Part shown: positions 26,455-34,904 of the stretch, piece by piece
How positions within the stretch are numbered: position 1 is the stretch's first letter
How the letters are laid out: every line of letters begins with the position of its first letter
Source: Paenibacillus baekrokdamisoli
GTDB lineage: Bacteria; Bacillota; Bacilli; Paenibacillales; Paenibacillaceae
Length of the DNA stretch: 64,000 nt
Reading direction: 5' to 3'
Assembly (NCBI RefSeq): GCF_003945345.1
Contig: NZ_AP019308.1
Coordinates: forward strand, 992,001-1,056,000
Notes under the pieces: model-generated
The model's input: only the letters and a program-made list of their open reading frames with translations
The model's database searches: none
What the model was told of the DNA's origin: nothing
Position numbers and translations under genes: made by a program

Positions 26455-26859
26455 ATGACGATCAATGAAGTGATAGCCATGCTGGTGTGGTCAGGTGCAA
26501 GCGCAGTATTGTTGGTCATTATAATGATTGTAGATTCACTATTTACTCGGTATAAAGATCTTGTGGAGATCAAGAAAGGGAATGTGGCAGTTACCACCCG
26601 ATTCGTTATGAAGCTGCTCGCCCAGGCCTATATTCTGTCCCAATCGATTACTACTTCCAATCATCTAGGTGAAGCACTAGTTGTTTCCATTATATCCTTT
26701 CTTATCTTATTATTGCTAGAAGGTATTTTGCGAATTCTACTTCGTCTTACTATAGGGCTTAATCTCGATAAAGGTACACAAGAAGGTCAGATTGCGCATG
26801 CGCTATTTGCCGGATCTATCCATGTGGCAGGTGCGCTTGTTATCGGATCATGTTTATAA
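26455..26859 (+). CDS. DUF350 family membrane protein
   Basis: A 134-residue protein with about four helices (ASAVLLVIIMIVDSLFTRYK; ALVVSIISFLILLLLEGILR; HALFAGSIHVAGALVIGSCL) and the DUF350 feature of a short polar loop after helix one. PspA and DUF350 genes also pair in the E. coli yjfIJKLMC cluster. It lies 22 bases after pspA behind GGAGG. Role unknown, presumably a membrane partner of PspA. Confidence 0.75.
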   Translation: MTINEVIAMLVWSGASAVLLVIIMIVDSLFTRYKDLVEIKKGNVAVTTRFVMKLLAQAYILSQSITTSNHLGEALVVSIISFLILLLLEGILRILLRLTIGLNLDKGTQEGQIAHALFAGSIHVAGALVIGSCL

Positions 26860-26883
26860 GTTCAAGGGTTAGGGGCGAGGACA

Positions 26884-27390
26884 ATGAGCCTTTTTTCAAG
26901 ACTCAAAAATTTAGTATCGAAGTCTGAACCGCCAAGTGTAGAGAAAAGCATACTTACCATAGGACCAGGTGATGTGTGCGAGGTATCACTTGTCACTTAC
27001 CAAGTCGTAGGCAGAGCCCAGAATCATAATCGACAATCCATTGTACTAACTTTGCAGGATGGCTCGTCTACCCGATATTTGACGATTGAAGCAAGAGAAT
27101 ATGCTGCATACGCGCTCTATTCCTCCATTGACGGTAGGTTGGATTCGGTAGAGGAAGTGCCAACAGAACTCGAGTTGGATGGACGAATCTATCATCTTGA
27201 GGAGCAATATTCCGGGTTCATGGCTGTAGTTGGTCGAACACCATTCGTCCAAGGCGGAGAGCAGTATGTCTGGCAGTATCAATCCGATGATAAGAAGCTG
27301 CTCCGTATTGAGTGGCAGGATGGCAGATTCATGTTATATGAAGGGGAAGATCTGCTTCCGGCAGACGTTCTCGTTCTCCGCGGAAGCTAA
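26884..27390 (+). CDS. DUF4178 domain protein
   Basis: A 168-residue soluble beta-rich protein: IGPGDVCEVSLVTYQVVGRA, a run ending TRYLTIEA, and WQYQSDDKKLLRIEWQDGRF. It matches the DUF4178 domain commonly found next to PspA and DUF350 genes. No catalytic residues are evident. It is cytoplasmic, in operon with its neighbours. Confidence 0.72.
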   Translation: MSLFSRLKNLVSKSEPPSVEKSILTIGPGDVCEVSLVTYQVVGRAQNHNRQSIVLTLQDGSSTRYLTIEAREYAAYALYSSIDGRLDSVEEVPTELELDGRIYHLEEQYSGFMAVVGRTPFVQGGEQYVWQYQSDDKKLLRIEWQDGRFMLYEGEDLLPADVLVLRGS

Positions 27391-27403
27391 GGGGGATAGT
27401 CAT

Positions 27404-28150
27404 TTGCGGCGATCACTGATGAATGGGATCAAAAGTTTGCTTGTGTTTAGTTTAATTTTCCCTTTGCTGGCGGCATGCAGTCTAACAAGTACCATTGAAG
27501 ATCAATATCCACTTGAGTCCGTTAATGGGAGCGGTGCTCAGACTTCATATATCTACCGAGCAGCAGGATTGACGGTTCCTGAGGTGGCTAAAGCACTCGT
27601 TGATAAGTCGAAGCCTCAGCAGGAATCGGTTGAGAAGAAGGACCATATGTTCCTCGTTTATTCAGACAAAATCATTCATCTGCAGCAGGATGAGAAAAAG
27701 CTTGAGGATACATTAATTGAAGTCGATTCAAAGGAATATGTTCGTAACAATTACAGCTCTAGCTTCCTGCAAGGCTATTTGGTAGCGAGCCTGCTCGGTG
27801 ATTTGTTCGGTAATGGCCGTTATGGTGGCGGCACATATCGCGGTTATTCCGATAGAGATACATACAAGCCTCAAGGCGGAACGTACCACAAGCCAACTGT
27901 GCAGGAGAAAAAAATTGCTCCACCAATGACGGTAGATCGAACGGGATCTATATTTAAACGATCCAAAACAGCTGATTCGAGCAAAGCTGGTGAACGCGGC
28001 GGAATTCTCAATAAATCACCGCCCAAATCATCAGGAACGATTACACGGGATAATGGAAGCGATAAGAACGCTGGAAGCTGGCTGACACCGAGAAAAGCAA
28101 CGAAGCCGAAGACACGTGGCGGGTTCGGAAGGATTACTAGGCGCCGATGA
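27404..28150 (+). CDS. DUF4247 family lipoprotein
   Basis: A 248-residue predicted lipoprotein with a lipobox LAAC (FPLLAACSLTS) after a hydrophobic segment. The body (YIYRAAGLTVPEVAKALVDK, YVRNNYSSSFLQGYLVASLL) matches DUF4247, and the tail is basic, Gly/Lys/Arg rich and disordered (ending GFGRITRRR). The start chosen is TTG 27404, ten bases from AAGGGGG; ATG 27419 is the alternative. As the last gene of the pspA operon it places the system's outer component on the membrane surface. Confidence 0.75.
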   Translation: MRRSLMNGIKSLLVFSLIFPLLAACSLTSTIEDQYPLESVNGSGAQTSYIYRAAGLTVPEVAKALVDKSKPQQESVEKKDHMFLVYSDKIIHLQQDEKKLEDTLIEVDSKEYVRNNYSSSFLQGYLVASLLGDLFGNGRYGGGTYRGYSDRDTYKPQGGTYHKPTVQEKKIAPPMTVDRTGSIFKRSKTADSSKAGERGGILNKSPPKSSGTITRDNGSDKNAGSWLTPRKATKPKTRGGFGRITRRR

Positions 28151-28274
28151 ATCGTTAAAGGAATCATGCAAAGGCTGAGTGATAATGGAGCATAATTTCG
28201 TGACTTGTGAAGGGCATCCAAGTACAATAACGAGAGGTAATCGCATCATTTAGGAGGGAACTCTCATTAGTCTT

Positions 28275-28850
28275 TTGTATCGTTTAGCGGAAAAGCCGAT
28301 CATTGCGGCATTGCGGGAATTAAGCCAATTGGAGGCCGCCCTGCACAGCGGTGTCGATATCTGCTTTTTTATGGGCGGATCAATTAATGAAATCAAGGAA
28401 GCTGTGACGCGGGCTAAAGCAGAGAATGTTGGAGCATTTATTCATATTGATCTTGTAAAGGGTTTATCCCGAAGCGACAAGGAAGCCGTTGATTTTGCTG
28501 CTAATTATATTGGTGCGGACGGCATTATTACGCCCAAAGCCCATCTCATTCAGGAAGCAAAGCGGAATGGGCTGGTTGCTATCCAGCATTTGTTCATTAT
28601 TGATTCTCTTGCCATGGGTAACGCGATGAGAATGGTGGAATCGGTCAAGCCTGATGCAATTGAAATCATGCCAGGGGTGATCACCAAAACGATAGCCCGA
28701 TTTGCGGAGGCCTTCGAGCATATCCCCCTGATCGCGAGCGGCTTAATCGAGACGGAGTCAGAGGTGAACCAATGTTTGGATGCCGGTGCCACTGGAATAT
28801 CGACTAGTCAAAGCAAGCTCTGGGGATTAACTTATGGACAATTACGATGA
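28275..28850 (+). CDS. glpP: Glycerol-3-phosphate-responsive antiterminator GlpP
   Basis: A 191-residue protein homologous to B. subtilis GlpP: KPIIAALRELSQLEAAL, GAFIHIDLVKGLSRSDKEAV, QHLFIIDSLAMGN, AIEIMPGVI and GATGISTSQSKLWGL. It binds leader mRNA with glycerol-3-phosphate to prevent termination. The TTG at 28275 is 17 bases from AGGAGG, which is far; an in-frame ATT at 28266 is ideally spaced, so the start is uncertain. No glpF, glpK or glpD is nearby. Confidence 0.9.
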   Translation: MYRLAEKPIIAALRELSQLEAALHSGVDICFFMGGSINEIKEAVTRAKAENVGAFIHIDLVKGLSRSDKEAVDFAANYIGADGIITPKAHLIQEAKRNGLVAIQHLFIIDSLAMGNAMRMVESVKPDAIEIMPGVITKTIARFAEAFEHIPLIASGLIETESEVNQCLDAGATGISTSQSKLWGLTYGQLR

Positions 28851-28853
28851 AGT

Positions 28854-28984
28854 CCGCTGCGCGGACGGATCGTTCTTACGATCGCTGTTGTCTCCCTATT
28901 TCTTGATTCTATCCCTTAGGGGTAGAAATACGGAGACAAAGGCGAACGCTAGCGCTTCTTCAGAACGATTCCGTCCGCTTCGCT
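28854..28984 (+). repeat. Dispersed palindromic repeat, copy 1
   Basis: An approximately 130-base element, nearly identical (about five differences) to the reverse complement of 45825-45954. Its ends are inverted copies (CGGACGGATCGTTCT and AGAACGATTCCGTCCG). Internal arms GTTGTCTCC/GGAGACAA and TTCTATCCC/GGGGTAGAA close on a TTA loop, so the whole element can fold as one long imperfect hairpin. No ORF or transposase is inside. It begins three bases after the glpP stop. Confidence 0.85.
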
Positions 28985-29171
28985 AGGTACTTCGTGATGG
29001 CAAGCACTGATTATGATTTGTGTCTGAAAATTGTTCAAAAAGTCCAATTTTGTTCACTCATAATAATGATCAAGCACACTATGCCCAAGCATACTAAGTC
29101 CTATTGAAAATTATCTTCCGCTGGCATATATTTATAATAATTGTTTTGTTTGGAGCCCGCGTACAAGAGTG

Positions 29172-29228
29172 AAAGCTCTAAATAACGAACAGAAGCTTAT
29201 TTCTGTTTGTTGTTTAGAGCTTTTTTTG
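29172..29228 (+). terminator. Strong hairpin with T-run in the leader of the HAD gene
   Basis: AAAGCTCTAAATAACGAACA and its near complement ending TGTTTAGAGC form a ~22-base-pair stem with a GCTTA loop, followed by seven Ts. A TATAAT (29133-29138) lies upstream and the HAD gene begins 50 bases downstream. It is therefore either the late glpP terminator or a conditional terminator of the HAD gene. Confidence 0.75.
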
Positions 29229-29278
29229 CTTTCAACCGCTCCATTAGTAGTGGAATATGAAGGGGGAATGGTAGGTAA

Positions 29279-30103
29279 ATGGTTTCATGGCAGGAGAAAA
29301 GCACGTATTTGTTTGATTTGGATGGCTGCATTTATTTGGGATCAACGCTTGCTCCAGGGGCGAAGCTGCTGTTGGACACGCTTTGGGCTGCAGGGAAAAA
29401 TGTTGGTTTTGTCTCCAATAATTCCTGTGACACAGCAGAACAGGTGGAAGAGCGTCTGCGGGTAATGGGGTTGTCGGTACAGCCAGAACATATTGTTACC
29501 GCAACAGGATATATGGGAACATTTATTAGCGAGCGGTTCGGACCAAGTAAAGTGAAGGCGGCCGGCAGCAGCAGTCTGGTAAGCGCTTTGCAAGCTGCGG
29601 GGCATGAGGTTATCCCTTTCCATCATAAGTCAGTACCTGACCTCATCGTGATTGCTCGGGATACGGAATTTAACTATGAGAAGCTTCAGATTACAGCAGC
29701 TGATTGGGGGCGAGGGGCGAAGATCGTGGCCACTAATCCTGACCACTTCCATCCGGGAGAGAACGGAATGAAGGTGCCCGAGACGGGGGCACTTCTCGCG
29801 GCTATTCAGTCACTGCTGGATGACAAGATACTTATTCTTGGCAAACCAGAACCTTATCTGTTCCAGTATGGCATGGACATGTTCGGTGCTGTCAGCTCGG
29901 AAACGGTATTCGTCGGTGATAACTTGCAGACGGATATACGGGGAGGATCTGGACTCGGACTGACGACTGTATGGATCAGCGGGAACGTGGATCAACTGGG
30001 AAAAAATGCAATTACTGACGTAAAACCCGACTATCATTGCACGAACATGCAGGACTTTCTTAAATCGATAGAAGCTGAGATAATTCCAGGGAGAGGGAGA
30101 TAA
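29279..30103 (+). CDS. HAD-IIA family phosphatase (NagD/AraL-like)
   Basis: A 274-residue HAD hydrolase with motif I YLFDLDGCIYLG (nucleophile and acid Asp), motif II FVSNNSC, a C2A cap, Lys in ILGKPEPYLFQY and motif IV VFVGDNLQTDIRGGSGLG. The family dephosphorylates small sugar or polyol phosphates, including glycerol phosphate in some members. It follows glpP and a leader hairpin, and is followed at 4 bases by a metallophosphoesterase. Confidence 0.9.
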   Translation: MVSWQEKSTYLFDLDGCIYLGSTLAPGAKLLLDTLWAAGKNVGFVSNNSCDTAEQVEERLRVMGLSVQPEHIVTATGYMGTFISERFGPSKVKAAGSSSLVSALQAAGHEVIPFHHKSVPDLIVIARDTEFNYEKLQITAADWGRGAKIVATNPDHFHPGENGMKVPETGALLAAIQSLLDDKILILGKPEPYLFQYGMDMFGAVSSETVFVGDNLQTDIRGGSGLGLTTVWISGNVDQLGKNAITDVKPDYHCTNMQDFLKSIEAEIIPGRGR

Positions 30104-30107
30104 CAGA

Positions 30108-30998
30108 ATGAAGAATTATGTGAAGAGTTCTCAAGAGGAAACAACGATTATTATTCCCGGCTTGGCGAAGGATCTTCGTATCATGCAGATTACGGATACC
30201 CACTTATGCGAAGTATACCAGCAGGAGGGCGAGGAGCTGCGCCGAATTGCAGGTGAGCGGCATAGCGGTTTTCGAGGGCAAGGACAGCCGGGCGATTTTA
30301 CACTTACCGATCTGCTGCATGAGCATATTAGGTTGAGCAATGAGAATAAAGTGGATGGCGTTGTCTTTACCGGTGATATCATCGATTTTCCTTCTGTCAA
30401 AAATCTGGATGTGATGCGCAGCGCATTCGGTGATATCCAGATGCCTTACCTTTATATGCTCGGCAATCATGACTGGAGCTTTCCGCATTTGCCGATTAAT
30501 GATAAGGTACGGACGGACAGTTATCGGTTATTCCATGAATGGTTCTCTAATATTTACGGGTGCAATGCCCTTCAAGTGGGCGGTGTAATTCTTATAGCTA
30601 TCGACAACAGCAATTATCAATTGTCAGAAGAACAGTTTGCTTTTATTCGGAAGCAGTGCGGGCTTGGCTTGCCATGTCTGCTATTTATGCATATTCCGCT
30701 GTATCTACCTTCATTGGAGCCTCAAGTGAGGGCTAATTGGGGAAGCGCGATTATGATGGGAGCAAAGGATTGGACGGAGCAGGAGCTCGCCAATTGGCAG
30801 GTGAGGCATCCAGATGAGAGTACCTTACAATTTACAGAGTGGATTCGTTCCGGGAAAGACAGCGAGCAGATTAAGGGTGTTTTTTGCGGACATATTCATT
30901 TCAATCATGTGGATCCCATTACGCCAGGGAGGATGCAACACACAACCTTGGCGGGTTATTTGGGAGGATCAAGAATCATCCATTTGAAAAAAACATAA
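30108..30998 (+). CDS. Metallophosphoesterase
   Basis: A 296-residue calcineurin-like phosphoesterase with the full metal motif series: QITDTHL (DxH), FTGDIIDFP (GDxxD), LGNHDWSF (GNHD), LFMHIPLY (H) and CGHIHFNH (GHxH). No signal peptide or membrane helix, so it acts in the cytoplasm, unlike YkuE-type relatives. It is in operon with the HAD phosphatase. Confidence 0.9.
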   Translation: MKNYVKSSQEETTIIIPGLAKDLRIMQITDTHLCEVYQQEGEELRRIAGERHSGFRGQGQPGDFTLTDLLHEHIRLSNENKVDGVVFTGDIIDFPSVKNLDVMRSAFGDIQMPYLYMLGNHDWSFPHLPINDKVRTDSYRLFHEWFSNIYGCNALQVGGVILIAIDNSNYQLSEEQFAFIRKQCGLGLPCLLFMHIPLYLPSLEPQVRANWGSAIMMGAKDWTEQELANWQVRHPDESTLQFTEWIRSGKDSEQIKGVFCGHIHFNHVDPITPGRMQHTTLAGYLGGSRIIHLKKT

Positions 30999-31010
30999 TT
31001 TTGAACATAG

Positions 31011-31057
31011 TAGGGCTCTGGTTCTGCTTGTCTATGGTAACCCGAACCAGAGCCCTA
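31011..31057 (+). terminator. Probable terminator after the metallophosphoesterase gene
   Basis: TAGGGCTCTGGTTC pairs perfectly with GAACCAGAGCCCTA around a 19-base loop; the following AATTAT is only weakly T-rich. Confidence 0.6.
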
Positions 31058-31122
31058 ATTATGCCACCATGAGTGGTGGAACGCTAAAAAAGGATAAACA
31101 ATGGAAAGGATGACATCTTCCT

Positions 31123-31791
31123 GTGGAACATCGACCAAATGAATATGAACAGCAGCTAATCTTAGATGCAGCTGAAGCTTTTGTCAAAGAGGAGCTTGGA
31201 AATGACCCTAGTGGTCACGATTGGTGGCATATTCATCGGGTCGTTCAGATGACTAAGCGACTTGCACAAGAGGAAGGCGCAGATCCATTCGTAAGCATCC
31301 TTGCGGCATTGCTCCATGATGTGGCGGATGAGAAGCTGAATGAGTCGAAGGAGACAGGACTTCTCAAAGTAAGTAGCTGGCTGGAGACACATCCACTTGG
31401 TGAGAATGACCGTCTGCACATTATGGAGATTATTAGTACGATGTCTTACAACGCTGGTACTAATCCGGCTATGCGCACTTTGGAAGGGAAAGTCGTCCAA
31501 GATGCTGATCGTCTCGATGCGATTGGGGCTATCGCTATTGCCAGAACCTTTCTGTATGCAGGGTGGAAGGGTGATCCCATTCATGATCCTCAGCTGCAGC
31601 CGCGAGATTCGATGACCAACAAGGAATATCGCAATGGAAAGAGCACGGCAATCAATCATTTTTATGAAAAGCTATTCAAGCTTAAGAGTCTCATGAATAC
31701 GACTTCTGCCAAGCGAATTGCCGAAGAACGGCATGTTTATATGGTGCAGTATATGGAGCAATTTCTCCAAGAATGGGATGGCCAGCTATGA
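31123..31791 (+). CDS. HD domain phosphohydrolase (YedJ-like)
   Basis: A 222-residue HD-superfamily hydrolase: the first His in HDWWHIHRV, the HD pair in LAALLHDVADEK, and the last Asp in VVQDADRLDAIGAIAIARTF. It likely hydrolyses a nucleotide or other phosphate ester. GTG start behind AAAGGA. A GNAT gene follows after 25 bases. Confidence 0.87.
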   Translation: MEHRPNEYEQQLILDAAEAFVKEELGNDPSGHDWWHIHRVVQMTKRLAQEEGADPFVSILAALLHDVADEKLNESKETGLLKVSSWLETHPLGENDRLHIMEIISTMSYNAGTNPAMRTLEGKVVQDADRLDAIGAIAIARTFLYAGWKGDPIHDPQLQPRDSMTNKEYRNGKSTAINHFYEKLFKLKSLMNTTSAKRIAEERHVYMVQYMEQFLQEWDGQL

Positions 31792-31816
31792 AAGCATCAA
31801 GATGGAGGGAACTAGA

Positions 31817-32347
31817 ATGTTGAATCAGATCCATATTGAAGAAATAACAAGCCTAGATGCGAATACGCTTCATTCTTTGTCGGAACTGCTATGCCGAGTA
31901 GTCAATGAAGGAGCGTCGATTGGCTTTTTGCCTCCGCTTGAGGAAGAAGAAGCCCTTGGCTATTGGCGTGAGATATTACAGGCTGGAATTGTTTTGTGGG
32001 TAGCGATAGAGGATGGTCGCATAATCGGGACCGTTCAGCTGCATTTGGCACAAAAGGCGAATGCGACGCATCGGGCGGAAATCGCGAAGTTGATGGTTGA
32101 TCCGGACTATCGGAGAAAAGGCATTTCACGTTTACTGATGCAGGCAGCGGAGCGGCGAGCGGCTGCAGAAGAGCGCAGCCTTCTTGTATTAGACACCCGC
32201 TCTGGCGACCCGTCCAACCACTTGTATCTTTCACTAGGTTTCGTGGAAGCTGGACGAATTCCTGGTTATGCTAGATCGGCGGATGGCGAGCTGCACGAGA
32301 CTGTGTATTATTATAAGCGGTTGACGTATGCAGGGGATCTTCTATAA
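31817..32347 (+). CDS. GNAT family N-acetyltransferase
   Basis: A 176-residue GNAT. The acetyl-CoA site AEIAKLMVDPDYRRKGISRL (Q/RxxGxG/A-type) and the later LDTRSGDPSNHLYLSLGFVE are clear. Start is the ATG at 31817 behind GGAGGGA; the open frame extends upstream inside the HD gene. Substrate not predictable. Confidence 0.87.
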   Translation: MLNQIHIEEITSLDANTLHSLSELLCRVVNEGASIGFLPPLEEEEALGYWREILQAGIVLWVAIEDGRIIGTVQLHLAQKANATHRAEIAKLMVDPDYRRKGISRLLMQAAERRAAAEERSLLVLDTRSGDPSNHLYLSLGFVEAGRIPGYARSADGELHETVYYYKRLTYAGDLL

Positions 32348-32423
32348 ACGGTAACAAAATGCTTCCAGCTTACTCCTTCTTTGGTATATGATTAAGAGAT
32401 GATTGATCTCATAGGCAGAGGAG

Positions 32424-33644
32424 ATGGAGGGTTTGGTTTCGTTTAGAAAGATGCTGTCACCGCTTAATGCGGTTGTATTCACGCAGTTTTTGAGTGCGTT
32501 TGCGGATAACTTGAACTTTTTCTTAATCGTTGGTCTGGTAAAAAGGCAAGGCGTAGCGAATCCTGATATTACAGTTGATTACATCCAGATCGGATTTCTA
32601 TGTGCCTACATTATTTTAGGACCCGTTGTTGGTGCATTTGCAGATAAAAATTCAAAGTCTAATGTATTGCTTCTAGGCAATTTGCTCAAAGCGATTGGTA
32701 TCTCGCTTCTATTATTCGGCTTGCCGCCTGCACTTTGCTATTTGTTTGTTGGAATTGGTGCGGTTGTTTACTCACCGGGGAAGTACGGGATCTTATCTGA
32801 ACTTACATCGAATGAGGATCAACTGCTGCGAGCGAATGCGAAGGTGGAAGGCTCGACTATACTGGCGATTTTATTGGGTACGGTAGCTGGTGGATTTCTC
32901 GCTCAGAACTCGGATCTCCCAGCTGTGTTGACCTGTCTCGGTGTTTATTTGCTATCCTTGGTAATGACCTTTATAATACCAGCAAGAAAAGGAAATGCTT
33001 CGATTCGTTATGGAAGAGAATCGAAGCAATTTCTAAGAGATTGTGCCATGCTTTTTCGTAATCCTCGGTCTAGATTCTCTCTTATTGGGACGGGCTCATT
33101 CTGGCTAACAGCATCGGTGCTTCGTATTGCACTTCTTGCATGGCTGCCGCTTAATCTAGGCATAAACGATACGGATCAGCAGTCAATGATTATTGGCGTT
33201 ACCGCTATCGGTGTTGTAGCGAGTGCCTTTGTTACACCTAAATGGGTGCCTGCGGGCAAGCTGTACCGTGCCTTTTATTTTGGACTATTGATGGTAGCGA
33301 CCGTGTTAGCTGCTTCCGTAACTCCTATACTCTGGGCAACATTGTTGTTATTATTTTTCATTGGATTCTTCGGAGGCATCTTCGTTATTCCGCTTAATAC
33401 GATGCTCCAGGAGGAAGGCAAGAATACGATTGGCTCTGGGAAGACGATCGCTGTTCAGAATTTCGTAGAGAATACGTTGACGGTTACAGGCCTGTTCATT
33501 TATCTAACGTTAAGCCAGATGAAAATCTCAGTAAATGGATCGGTTGTTGGAATGGGCCTCATATTACTGCTATTCATGCTGTTCCTCGCAACACAGCTGA
33601 TTAGAGTGAAAGCTCGTCCTGATAAGCTTGAAGAAAGGGCTTGA
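32424..33644 (+). CDS. lplT: MFS transporter of the LplT (lysophospholipid transporter) type
   Basis: A 406-residue transporter with about 12 helices. Signatures close to E. coli LplT: FTQFLSAFADNLNFF, YSPGKYGILSELTSNEDQLL, and ANAKVEGSTILAILLGTVAG. LplT moves lysophosphatidylethanolamine inward for reacylation by Aas. No aas homologue is beside it. The start region is ambiguous because GGAGG lies just inside the frame. It overlaps the next gene by one base. Confidence 0.8.
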   Translation: MEGLVSFRKMLSPLNAVVFTQFLSAFADNLNFFLIVGLVKRQGVANPDITVDYIQIGFLCAYIILGPVVGAFADKNSKSNVLLLGNLLKAIGISLLLFGLPPALCYLFVGIGAVVYSPGKYGILSELTSNEDQLLRANAKVEGSTILAILLGTVAGGFLAQNSDLPAVLTCLGVYLLSLVMTFIIPARKGNASIRYGRESKQFLRDCAMLFRNPRSRFSLIGTGSFWLTASVLRIALLAWLPLNLGINDTDQQSMIIGVTAIGVVASAFVTPKWVPAGKLYRAFYFGLLMVATVLAASVTPILWATLLLLFFIGFFGGIFVIPLNTMLQEEGKNTIGSGKTIAVQNFVENTLTVTGLFIYLTLSQMKISVNGSVVGMGLILLLFMLFLATQLIRVKARPDKLEERA

Positions 33645-34210
33645 TGCGAATGCCAAAGCTGTATGGGGATCGTATTGTTCTTCGTGAGTACCGAGTGGAG
33701 GACATTGTTTACATGCGCGGGTGGGTAACGGATCCAGAGATCGTTGATAATCTGTCAGATATCTTTCTTTACCCGCAGACGATGAATGAGACGGAATCTT
33801 ATTTGAATTCGGTGCTGGAGAAGGAAGGCGATCACCGCGGCTTCGTGATTGCACACAGAGAGACGGATATCTACATCGGTCAGATTGATCTCTTCCGGAT
33901 CGATTGGAAGAACAGAACGACAGAGATGGGTATCGTCATCGGTGACAAAGAACAGCATGGAAAGGGCTATGGGACGGAAGCAATCGGTGTTTTGCAGCAG
34001 TTTGTATTTGACAGATTGGGGCTCAATCGGCTTCAGCTGGAGGTTTACGAATATAATCAGGCTGCGATTCAGTGCTATTTGAAGTGTGGATTTCAGGAGG
34101 AAGGACGTTTAAGAGAGCGTCATTTTATCCAAGGCAGGTATTACGATGTGCTGTGTATGGGGTTTTTGCGCAGTGACTACGAGCGTTTGAAGACAATCAG
34201 AATGAGTTAG
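33644..34210 (+). CDS. GNAT family N-acetyltransferase (RimJ/RimL type)
   Basis: A 188-residue GNAT: LYGDRIVLREYRVEDIVYMR, IGIVIGDKEQHGKGYGTEAI-type acetyl-CoA loop (MGIVIGDKEQHGKGYGTEAI) and LGLNRLQLEVYEYNQAAI, CYLKCGFQEEGRLRE. The subfamily acetylates ribosomal proteins or amino groups of sugars and antibiotics. Starts at 33644 overlap the previous stop (TGATG); ATG 33650 is possible. Confidence 0.88.
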   Translation: MRMPKLYGDRIVLREYRVEDIVYMRGWVTDPEIVDNLSDIFLYPQTMNETESYLNSVLEKEGDHRGFVIAHRETDIYIGQIDLFRIDWKNRTTEMGIVIGDKEQHGKGYGTEAIGVLQQFVFDRLGLNRLQLEVYEYNQAAIQCYLKCGFQEEGRLRERHFIQGRYYDVLCMGFLRSDYERLKTIRMS

Positions 34211-34227
34211 GGAGCTGCTGGACAACC

Positions 34228-34731
34228 ATGCAAACGTTAAAGGAAAATCATCAAAGCGATTCACCACTGCTGCTTTCAGGCTTGGGTGGATGGCTGATTC
34301 TAGCTCAAATTGGACTATGGGGTACGGCATGTAGTGCAATTATTAATATTGTTTTTAATATTCTACCTATCTTTAATAATGGACAATGGGAAGAGCTAAC
34401 GGACCCAGGCTCTAACTCATATAATAGCATGTGGTCGATTGCAATACCTTATGAGATGATCGGGAGTTTGGTACTTCTAGTTGCGCTCGCCGTTGCTTTT
34501 ACTTTATTTTATAGGAAGAAGCGTTTGCTGCGGTCTTTTCTTATTTACTTCTATATCGCATATGCGGTTTATAGTCTCGGCGATTATTTCATGATTCAAT
34601 CGATACCGGAGATTCAGGACTTAGGCGTTAGCGATTCCCTCACAGCCTTAATAAGAACGCTTATTACTTGTGTGATATGGGCTTCCTATTATGGTAAATC
34701 GATTCGCGTACGCAATACTTTTGTGAGGTAA
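34228..34731 (+). CDS. DUF2569 family membrane protein
   Basis: A 167-residue protein with four hydrophobic segments and the DUF2569 features GLGGWLILAQIGLW near the start and VIWASYYGKSIRVRNTFV at the end. Function unknown. It follows the GNAT gene by 17 bases and precedes a terminator. Confidence 0.8.
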   Translation: MQTLKENHQSDSPLLLSGLGGWLILAQIGLWGTACSAIINIVFNILPIFNNGQWEELTDPGSNSYNSMWSIAIPYEMIGSLVLLVALAVAFTLFYRKKRLLRSFLIYFYIAYAVYSLGDYFMIQSIPEIQDLGVSDSLTALIRTLITCVIWASYYGKSIRVRNTFVR

Positions 34732-34780
34732 CGGTTCTATTCATAGAACGCGCAAATGGAAGGGAACATGAGATTAAGGG

Positions 34781-34807
34781 AAGAGTACCTTGGGGTGCTC
34801 TTTTTGT
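34781..34807 (+). terminator. Terminator after the DUF2569 gene
   Basis: AAGAGTACC pairs with GGTGCTCTT around TTGG, followed by TTTTTGTATTTG. A separate 16-base palindrome (GTTCTATTCATAGAAC) lies at 34734-34749. Confidence 0.75.
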
Positions 34808-34843
34808 ATTTGTGAAGGATAGATGTCCAAGGAGGGGACCGTT

Positions 34844-34872
34844 TTTACAATTTTGAATTTGCAAGGTAAACT
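34844..34872 (+). promoter_or_regulatory. Promoter with overlapping inverted repeat before the ArsR-like gene
   Basis: TTTACA, a 17-base spacer, then TAAACT, 32 bases before the ATG. TTTAC and GTAAA at the two ends form an inverted repeat covering the promoter, a plausible autoregulatory operator. Confidence 0.45.
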
Positions 34873-34904
34873 AGACGTAATCACGTTAGGAGAGGAACAA
34901 GCTC

